In this document: in pieces, positions 1-4,884 of the stretch
Numbering within the stretch: position 1 is the first letter of the stretch
Layout: the number at the start of each line of letters is the position of its first letter
Source: CAYMLQ01 sp964390795
GTDB lineage: Bacteria > Verrucomicrobiota > Kiritimatiellia > RFP12 > UBA1067
Reading direction: 5' to 3'
DNA length: 5,858 nucleotides
Assembly: GCA_964390795.1 (NCBI GenBank)
Contig: CAYMLQ010000360.1
Span: 1-5,858 of the forward strand
Position numbers and translations under genes: made by a program
Notes under the pieces: generated by a model
Seen by the model: the letters and a program-made list of their open reading frames with translations, nothing else
What the model was told of the DNA's origin: nothing
The model's database searches: none

Positions 1-280
1 CGCAGCCGCGGGCGTGTTTCGCGCCGTGGTACTGAGCCGCGAAGGTGCCCGCGTAGCCGGCCAGCGCCTGAAACAGACAGACGAACGAATGCGCCAGCGC
101 GCCGGCCGGAAGGGCGGCCTGGATGGTGACGCTGCTGTAGCGCGAGAGGAAGACCCGGTCGCAGAACTGCATGATGGTGAACGAGCCCATGCTGAGGATC
201 AGCGGGGCGGCGATGCTCCACATCTCGCGGTAGCCGCCTGGCAGCGGCGGCTCTTGCAGGTCTGGACGGTGGTTGCTCAA
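1..280 (-). CDS. MATE-family multidrug/metabolite efflux transporter, N-terminal part
   Basis: Reading the minus strand from position 280 gives 93 complete codons before the window edge; the rest of the gene lies to the left. The peptide opens LSNHRPDL (TTG start read as Met), then GGYREMW at residues 15-21, a hydrophobic helix with Pro26 and Asp41 (about 21-45), and a second helix ending in AQYHGAKHARG (about 56-90). The GGYRE opening, the proline and acid in helix 1, and the Q-Y-x-GA end of helix 2 are typical of MATE (NorM/DinF-like) cation- or proton-driven inner-membrane exporters, which usually have 12 helices and about 450 residues. Substrate cannot be told. The start is uncertain: no in-frame ATG or GTG lies between a stop near 314-316 and TTG 280; the first ATG, at 223, would remove the conserved GGYRE. 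A weak purine stretch (GAAAGCGAG) precedes TTG. It is divergent from the glycosyltransferase gene. Confidence 0.85.
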   Translation of the reverse strand, partial: MSNHRPDLQEPPLPGGYREMWSIAAPLILSMGSFTIMQFCDRVFLSRYSSVTIQAALPAGALAHSFVCLFQALAGYAGTFAAQYHGAKHARGC

Positions 281-367
281 TACTCGCTTTCGGAAGGGCA
301 GGGTTAAGAGATATCAAAAACAAATTGCAGTTTATCAGCAGACGGGGGCAGAGGGAAGGACGGAAGG

Positions 368-530
368 AAGGAGGAGTTAGCAGTGAGGAGTTAGCAGTTT
401 AGCGTGTCTTCATGACGAGGGCACGAGATTTCCCGCGCCAAACCCGAGCTGAGACGCGGCAGAAACTCAATAGGAAGATCCGCTTTCGCGAGTTATTGGG
501 CATTCAAATCCTAACTACTAACTCCTCCTT
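368..530. repeat. Inverted repeat pair: 368-380 with 518-530
   Basis: AAGGAGGAGTTAG at 368-380 is the exact reverse complement of CTAACTCCTCCTT at 518-530 (13 bp). The similarity continues imperfectly: the reverse complement of 511-527 matches 385-401 at most positions. The arms bracket about 137 bp of sequence with no recognisable coding content. No target duplication was seen outside these arms. The pair could be a remnant element or two copies of a low-complexity intergenic repeat in opposite orientation. Confidence 0.7.
371..398. repeat. Perfect tandem duplication of a 14-bp unit
   Basis: The unit GAGGAGTTAGCAGT occurs twice without a gap (371-384 and 385-398), followed by TTAG. It lies at the end of a purine-rich tract. 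The unit contains the TTAG core that also recurs in the convergent region at 1864-1959. Confidence 0.9.
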
Positions 531-536
531 TGCTCA

Positions 537-545
537 TTTAACGGC
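537..545. repeat. Left copy of 9-bp target-site duplication
   Basis: TTTAACGGC ends directly at the first base of the inverted-repeat element. The identical nonamer occurs directly after the other end (706-714). Confidence 0.85.
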
Positions 546-705
546 CAGCAATTCTAAATTTGGCATCTTCGTTCATTCGCATCCGCGCCCGGAGCGGGCC
601 ACCTTGCGCGGTGCATCTTTCAGGGGTGGCGCACGGCCTCCGGGCGTGCCTTGCGCTCATTTTCCGCGCAGTCCCGTGAACGAAAAGTCAAATTTAGAAT
701 TGCTG
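546..705. mobile_element. 160-bp MITE-like element with terminal inverted repeats
   Basis: The first 16 bases, CAGCAATTCTAAATTT (546-561), are the exact reverse complement of the last 16 (690-705). Pairing continues to 575 and back to 677 with one G-T pair, one mismatch and one single-base bulge, so the terminal repeats are about 30 bp. Both ends abut the same nonamer TTTAACGGC, as expected when a transposase makes a 9-bp staggered cut. The element is too short to code for a transposase, so it would be mobilised in trans. Inside, CGCCCGGAG (586-594) pairs with CTCCGGGCG (638-646), GCCACC (598-603) with GGTGGC (625-630), and TGCGC (652-656) with GCGCA (666-670); the whole element can fold as a branched hairpin. 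Nine-bp duplications occur in several IS groups, including IS1 and IS4; I do not recognise these ends and assign no family. Confidence 0.8.
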
Positions 706-714
706 TTTAACGGC
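706..714. repeat. Right copy of 9-bp target-site duplication
   Basis: TTTAACGGC begins immediately after the last base of the element and matches 537-545 at all nine positions. Removing the element and one copy would restore a simple uninterrupted spacer upstream of the glycosyltransferase. Confidence 0.85.
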
Positions 715-747
715 GGGTTCTCCTTTCGCCATTTCCCGGAACCCTTT

Positions 748-1866
748 ATGATACCGGCCATGCACATTGTCCAGATCCTTCCGGCGCTCGACGAGGGCGG
801 CGTCGAGCGCGGTACGGTCGAACTCAGCCGAGAGTTCGTTCGGCGCGGCGTCGCCAGCACCGTCATCTCCAGCGGCGGGCGCCTGGCCGAGACCGTTGTC
901 AGCGACGGCGGAAGGCACCTCGCGCTGGATGTGAAGTCCAAGAACCCGCTGACGGCGCTGACGCGTGCGGCCAAGCTGCGGCGGGCGCTGGCGGCGCTCA
1001 AGCCCGACCTGGTGCATTACCGCAGCCGCGTGCCGGGCTGGCTGTTCCATTTCGCGAACCGGCGCCTCCGCCTGCCTTTCGTGACCACGGTTCACGGCTT
1101 CAACAGCGTCAGCGCCTACAGCCGCATCATGACGGCGGGCCAGCGCGTGATCTGCCCCAGCACGGCGGTCGCCGAGTTCATCCGCACGCACTACCGGACG
1201 CCCGACGACAAAATCCGCCTGGTGTATCGCGGCATCGACCCCCAGCCGTTCGACCCGGACCGGCTGGACGCGGCGTTCATGGCAGAGTTCCGCCGCCGGC
1301 ACGGGCTGGAGGGGCATTTCGTCGTGTTGGGCGTCGGGCGCATCACGCCGCTCAAGGGGTATGACGTGCTGATCCGGGCCACGGCGCTGGCGCGCGAACG
1401 GCTGCCGCAAATCCGGACGGTGATCGCGGGCGGGGCCGAGGCGGGCCGGGAAGAGACGCTGCAGGAGCTGCGCAGCCTGGCGGAGCAACTCGGCGTGCGG
1501 GAGCAGGTGGTGTTCGTGGGCAGCCAGAGCAAGATCGCCGAGGTCTACGCGTGCGGCAACGTGCTGGTGTCGTGCAACAAGACCAAGCCCGAGTCGTTCG
1601 GCCGCTCGATGGCCGAGGCGCTGGCCATGGGCTGCCCCGTGATCGCCACGCGCTTCGGCGGCGCGCTGGACATCGTCCGGGAGGGGGAGAACGGCTGGCT
1701 GGTCGCGCCGGGCGACGCCGAACAGCTCGCCGACCGCCTTGTGCTCGCGTCGCAGACGGCGTTCTCAGGGTTGCGCGAGGACGCGCTCGCGCGCTTCTCG
1801 CTTGATCAGATGGTGACGAAAACGCTCGCGGTGTATGCGGAGGTGCTGGGGGAGAAGGTTGTTTAG
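748..1866 (+). CDS. Glycosyltransferase family 4 (GT-B fold)
   Basis: A 372-residue retaining glycosyltransferase that probably moves a sugar from a nucleotide-sugar donor onto a cell-surface glycan, for example lipopolysaccharide core or O-chain; donor and acceptor cannot be read from sequence. It begins with a beta strand and GGVERG loop (MHIVQILPALDEGGVERG, residues 5-22). The N-terminal half has VHG (His116) and an S-x-A segment near 138-140. The C-terminal half has GVGRITPLKGYD (Arg198, Lys203), the donor-binding basic pair, and the GT4 signature E-x7-E (Glu282 and Glu290) within KPESFGRSMAEALAMGCPVI, followed by GGALDIVREGENGWL. Length suits a complete single-domain GT4 enzyme. ATG 748 is chosen because GGAA lies 6 bases upstream; ATG 760 gives a start nearer the first strand and is almost as likely. 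The reading frame stays open back to 412, but that crosses repeats and the mobile element. The stop TAG is part of the 3' repeat. Confidence 0.9.
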   Translation: MIPAMHIVQILPALDEGGVERGTVELSREFVRRGVASTVISSGGRLAETVVSDGGRHLALDVKSKNPLTALTRAAKLRRALAALKPDLVHYRSRVPGWLFHFANRRLRLPFVTTVHGFNSVSAYSRIMTAGQRVICPSTAVAEFIRTHYRTPDDKIRLVYRGIDPQPFDPDRLDAAFMAEFRRRHGLEGHFVVLGVGRITPLKGYDVLIRATALARERLPQIRTVIAGGAEAGREETLQELRSLAEQLGVREQVVFVGSQSKIAEVYACGNVLVSCNKTKPESFGRSMAEALAMGCPVIATRFGGALDIVREGENGWLVAPGDAEQLADRLVLASQTAFSGLREDALARFSLDQMVTKTLAVYAEVLGEKVV

Positions 1867-1959
1867 GCTGTTAGGCTGTAGGCTGTTAGCAAGACAAGAA
1901 GGCGAGTCGCAGAATGGCTCTCAACCTAATAGGCTAACAGCCTACAGCCTATTCACCTA
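1864..1959. terminator. Convergent-gene hairpin, possible bidirectional terminator
   Basis: TAGGCTGTAGGCTGTTAGC (1872-1890) is the exact reverse complement of 1933-1951, a 19-bp stem around a 42-nt loop. Extending both arms to the two stop codons (1864-1890 and 1933-1959) gives 27-base arms that agree at 23 positions. It lies exactly between the convergent glycosyltransferase and propeller genes, so a role in ending transcription from both sides is likely. There is no clear U-tract after either arm, so it is not a textbook intrinsic terminator; it may act as an mRNA 3'-end stabiliser or simply be an intergenic repeat. Confidence 0.6.
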
Positions 1960-4773
1960 TTGGGTCACCCGCACGCGGTAGAAGAGACGCGGGCCAGTCA
2001 TCGGCACTTCACGCTGGGTCACTCCCGCGTCGCCGGTCACCGGCGGGAGGCATTCCGCCCAGGCGTTCGTCGCGTGCAGCGTCGCGTTCGTGAGGATCAT
2101 GTAGGCCTGGCTCACGACCGAGGTGAAGGTCAGCAGGCCGGTGCCCGTGCCCGCGAGCGGCGCGAACGCGAGGATGTTCGGCGGCGGGGTCTCCGCTCCG
2201 GCGATCGTCAGGACGCTGTCGCCAAAGATGGGCTCCAGTGCCGTGCCGATCAAACCCTCGCCAGACAGCATATAGGTCCCAGGGGCGCCGGTGACCTCAT
2301 AAGAGACGGTCTCGCCCACACCGCGTTTGGTCCAATCGATATAGCCCACGTCGAATTCAAACACCGGCCCGCTGAGAATCGTAAACGCGAGCGTCTCGGG
2401 GGGATATTCGTAGATATGCCATCTCACAGTTGGCAGCGGCTGGGTCACCGTGATCGAAACGATATTTCCGGTAATGGTGCGCACGAAATTAGCCTTCAGG
2501 ATCTGCGTGTCCCCTGTGACCGCGACGGGCGCGTTGGCGGGCAGAGGCGTCACCGTGCCGCCGAGGGTGTAAAGGCCGGAACTGGCGCAGATGACCAGGT
2601 ACGACAGGGCGTTGGTGGTGGCTTCAACGCCCGTGAAGGTCAGGGTCCGGGCGGCGCTGTTCCAGACGCCGCCAGCGGTGATGTTCGTGGGCGTGAGGCC
2701 GGCCGGCAGGGTTTCGACCAGTTGCCACGTGGAAAGCCCTGCGGGGGCCCGGACCGTGACCGTCACGTTCGTGCCCGAGATGGCGCGTACGGCGGAGGGG
2801 AGAACGGCCGTATAGACCCCCGTGGCGGCGTTGGTCGCGCCGGAAGTGACCTGGACTCCGGAGAGGGCGGCAGGAGCCAGCCAGCCGGTGAGGTTGGTGA
2901 AGGTCACGGTGTATGCGCCGGGCGGAACGTTGGTGCTGAAGCCGCTCGCCAGCCAGGTCGCGCCGCCGTTGATGCTCCAGCGCGCGCCTTGGGAGACGGC
3001 TTGCACGGGCGAGAGCGCCACGGTCAGCGTGCCTTTGGCAATGACCGTCAGGGTCGCCGCCCGGCTGGTGGCCGTGCCGTAGAAGTTGGAGACCAGGCAG
3101 GAGTAGGTGTCGCCGTTGTTTGTGACGGCCGCGGCGGCGACTACGTAGACGTTGGAGGCGGGGCCGGCCAAGGGCGCGCCATTGCGGAACCAGCGGTAGG
3201 TCAGCGGCGAATACCCCGTGGCGGTGACGGTGAAGGCCACGCGCTCGCCCTCCTGGACGGTCGCGTCGGCTGGCTCGCTGGTGATTGTCGGCGGAACGCC
3301 CGGTTCGGAGGACCAGGTGGCGATAAAGCCGTAGGAAAGGTTAGCGTCGTAGTCGGGGAGGTCGTCCCAATCCGTATCTTTTGACCACTCGTCCCAAAAG
3401 CCGCCGCTGACCCAGCCGGGCGAGAAGGTGGTGCCTGCTGACAGCAATAAGCCAGGGGGGCCTGCGAGGGCGTGCAGCGTGTCACTCCGCGCGGCGCCGA
3501 CGTAGGCCGACCAGAGCGGCGCGCCGTCGGCGCTGAGGCGCGAGACAAAACCGTCCTGTATGCCGCCGAACGCGGAGGCCCCGGCCTGCGGTAGCCAGCC
3601 GCCGGAGGACGTGCTGCCGCCGACCGCGACGGTACCGGCGGTCTGAAGCGACAGCGCGGCGACGCCGTCGCTGCCGCTGCCGCCGAAAAAGCGGCACCAG
3701 TTGGTCTGGAACGTCGCGCCGAGGTCGGTGAGCCGGAGCGCGAAACCGTCCGTGCCGCCCGCCGTCGGCGAGTTCTGGCGGATCGCTCCCGCCATAAAGT
3801 TGGCCGATTCCGTGCTGCCCCCGAGGTAGAGCGCCTCGGTGGCCGGGTCGCGGGCGAGGGCGGTCACGGCATCGGCCGCGCCGCCGCCGATAAAGGCGGA
3901 CCAGACGTTCGTGCCGCTGGCGGTGAGCTTGACGAGGAAGCCGTCGGGATTGGAGGGGCTGGGAGAGCCTCCGGGGACGGTGGCCCAGCCGGGGGAGCGC
4001 GTCTCGCCGCCCACGTAGACCGAGCCGTCCGGGCCAAGCGTACACGCGGTGGCGGTGTCGGCGTTGGTGCCGCCGAGATAGTGCAGCCACAGGCGGCTGC
4101 CGTCCGGCGCATACTTGGCGACAAAGGCGTCGGTGCCGCCTTTGTACTGCGTGCCATAGGTGACGCCGTCAACCGGATAGCCGGAGACGTTGCTGATCAG
4201 GCCCGTGACCGTGGTGTACCCCACGGCGTAGATATCACCGTTCGAAGCGACGGCGACCGCGTTGAAGCCGTTCGTGCTGTTGAAGGTGCCGATGGACTGG
4301 CTCCAGAGGTCAGCGCCTGTGGTTCCGGAGAGTGCGGTCAGGCGGGCGTCGGTGCCAAAATCTTCAAAGGTTCGGTTCATGAGGCCTGCGGCGTACACCG
4401 TGCCGTTTGTGTGGATGGCCAAGCCGTTCATGCGGTCATACTCTGAATCGCCCAGCAGAACGTACCAGACCAGTCCGCCCGAAGCGTTGACTTTGGCTAC
4501 GAAACCGTCCAAGCCTTCGCAGTTCCCGTTGTCTGGAGGGACTGAGACTGTTTGGTTGGCGACGTTACGGAGGTCGAAATTATCGAGAAAACCGGCGATG
4601 TAGGTGTTCGTCTGGCTGTCTGTGGCCAAGGCATAAACACTATCCGAACCGTAGTCGCCCCCGGCATAACCCGACCAGCCGGGCGTATAGGCTTGTTGCG
4701 CGCGCACGCCGGCAGCCGCGAGCGCTAATCCCAGACAGGCCGCCGCCCATTTATTTGTCGCGCCATATTTCAT
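1957..4773 (-). CDS. Secreted seven-bladed beta-propeller protein with Ig-like and tandem beta domains
   Basis: A 938-residue exported protein of unknown role. Residues 1-25 are a signal peptide (MKYGATNKW, hydrophobic core, cleavage after GVRA). Residues about 31-488 form SBBP-type propeller repeats: seven outer-strand motifs of the form W-x-x-[YFI]-x-G with nearby Asp (near 33, 103, 157, 229, 291, 358, 421), alternating with seven strands such as VYALATD...YIAGF and GSVYVGGE. The last blade contains DTDWDDLPDYD (466-476), a thrombospondin-3-like calcium loop. Then come an Ig-like domain (about 493-577, YRWFRNG and DTYSCLVSN), a PEGA-like region (about 581-655), two copies of a roughly 95-residue beta domain (about 662-755 and 764-858), and a C-terminal domain ending RLFYRVRVTQ. 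No enzyme motif, transmembrane anchor or PEP-CTERM tail is visible. The start at 4773 is preferred over upstream ATG 4830 because it begins the signal peptide and follows GGAG. Surface display or adhesion is an inference. Confidence 0.88.
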   Translation of the reverse strand: MKYGATNKWAAACLGLALAAAGVRAQQAYTPGWSGYAGGDYGSDSVYALATDSQTNTYIAGFLDNFDLRNVANQTVSVPPDNGNCEGLDGFVAKVNASGGLVWYVLLGDSEYDRMNGLAIHTNGTVYAAGLMNRTFEDFGTDARLTALSGTTGADLWSQSIGTFNSTNGFNAVAVASNGDIYAVGYTTVTGLISNVSGYPVDGVTYGTQYKGGTDAFVAKYAPDGSRLWLHYLGGTNADTATACTLGPDGSVYVGGETRSPGWATVPGGSPSPSNPDGFLVKLTASGTNVWSAFIGGGAADAVTALARDPATEALYLGGSTESANFMAGAIRQNSPTAGGTDGFALRLTDLGATFQTNWCRFFGGSGSDGVAALSLQTAGTVAVGGSTSSGGWLPQAGASAFGGIQDGFVSRLSADGAPLWSAYVGAARSDTLHALAGPPGLLLSAGTTFSPGWVSGGFWDEWSKDTDWDDLPDYDANLSYGFIATWSSEPGVPPTITSEPADATVQEGERVAFTVTATGYSPLTYRWFRNGAPLAGPASNVYVVAAAAVTNNGDTYSCLVSNFYGTATSRAATLTVIAKGTLTVALSPVQAVSQGARWSINGGATWLASGFSTNVPPGAYTVTFTNLTGWLAPAALSGVQVTSGATNAATGVYTAVLPSAVRAISGTNVTVTVRAPAGLSTWQLVETLPAGLTPTNITAGGVWNSAARTLTFTGVEATTNALSYLVICASSGLYTLGGTVTPLPANAPVAVTGDTQILKANFVRTITGNIVSITVTQPLPTVRWHIYEYPPETLAFTILSGPVFEFDVGYIDWTKRGVGETVSYEVTGAPGTYMLSGEGLIGTALEPIFGDSVLTIAGAETPPPNILAFAPLAGTGTGLLTFTSVVSQAYMILTNATLHATNAWAECLPPVTGDAGVTQREVPMTGPRLFYRVRVTQ

Positions 4774-4783
4774 TGCGTCGCCA

Positions 4784-4787
4784 CTCC
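4784..4787 (-). promoter_or_regulatory. Ribosome binding site deciding the propeller start
   Basis: On the minus strand GGAG lies 10 bases before ATG 4773. Together with the signal peptide that starts at this ATG, it supports 4773 rather than the in-frame ATG at 4830, which would put 19 charged or polar residues before the signal sequence and would itself overlap the likely promoter. Confidence 0.55.
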
Positions 4788-4806
4788 ATTTCCAGTCGGC
4801 AACAAG

Positions 4807-4834
4807 AGTATCAGAAAACAGGGGGGGCAAACAA
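4807..4834 (-). promoter_or_regulatory. Candidate promoter of the propeller gene
   Basis: On the minus strand TTGTTT (4834-4829) is followed after 16 bases by GATACT (4812-4807), itself preceded by CT. The matches to sigma-70 boxes are 3/6 and 4/6. This would place the transcript start near 4800, about 27 bases before ATG 4773, with the GGAG inside the leader. The spacer includes a run of seven C (G on the plus strand). The call rests on position and partial consensus only. Confidence 0.3.
4821..4827. repeat. Homopolymer run of seven G
   Basis: Seven consecutive G on the plus strand in the short spacer between the propeller gene and mutL. It falls between the candidate -10 and -35 of the propeller gene. 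Confidence 0.9.
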
Positions 4835-4846
4835 CTCTAAAACGGG

Positions 4847-4866
4847 CTTGACGCTCCGCGTTCAAG
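4847..4866. repeat. Short dyad in the divergent spacer
   Basis: CTTGACGC (4847-4854) pairs with GCG-T-TCAAG (4858-4866) with a single bulged T and a 3-base loop; the outer CTTGA/TCAAG five bases are exactly symmetric. It overlaps the TTGACG that could be the -35 of mutL. It could be a protein-binding site or a DNA/RNA hairpin; no regulator is identifiable. Confidence 0.45.
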
Positions 4867-4876
4867 CGGTCATTCT
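4848..4876 (+). promoter_or_regulatory. Weak candidate promoter of mutL
   Basis: TTGACG (4848-4853, 5/6 to the -35 consensus) is followed after 17 bases by CATTCT (4871-4876, 3/6 to the -10). A transcript from it would start near 4883, next to ATG 4885, and would have almost no leader. The -10 is poor, so this is only a suggestion. Confidence 0.25.
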
Positions 4877-4884
4877 GTTGCCTC

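Larger units (their letters stand above)
281..747. other. Divergent intergenic region between MATE and glycosyltransferase genes
   Basis: This 467-bp stretch separates two outward-reading genes. From left to right it holds an A/T-rich part (about 305-340), a purine-rich GGAAGGA tract (about 353-374), a 14-bp tandem repeat (371-398), unremarkable sequence (400-510), the inverted partner of the repeat (511-530), and a 160-bp MITE-like element with a 9-bp target duplication (537-714). An open frame runs through it into the glycosyltransferase, but its base composition, the repeats and the inserted element argue against coding. Promoters for both flanking genes should be here; I found no convincing -35/-10 pair. 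Confidence 0.75.

Noticed and set aside
14..307. Plus-strand open frame at the left edge
   Set aside because: The opposite strand encodes a MATE N-terminus with membrane helices; the plus-strand peptide has no recognisable content.
371..530. CRISPR array
   Set aside because: The repeated units are directly adjacent 14-mers with no spacers, and the other copy is inverted; nothing resembles a repeat-spacer pattern or cas gene.
412..747. N-terminal extension of the glycosyltransferase (start at 412 or GTG 676)
   Set aside because: The stretch contains the inverted repeats and the MITE-like element, has A/T-rich non-coding composition, and shows no glycosyltransferase features; the fold begins at MHIVQIL.
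1960..3384. Long plus-strand open frame opposite the propeller gene
   Set aside because: Arg/Gly-rich translation without recognisable domains, opposite a gene with a clear signal peptide and repeats; a by-product of high GC content.
4774..4830. Upstream ATG at 4830 for the propeller protein
   Set aside because: It would put a 19-residue polar extension before a good signal peptide and overlap the likely promoter; ATG 4773 has GGAG upstream.
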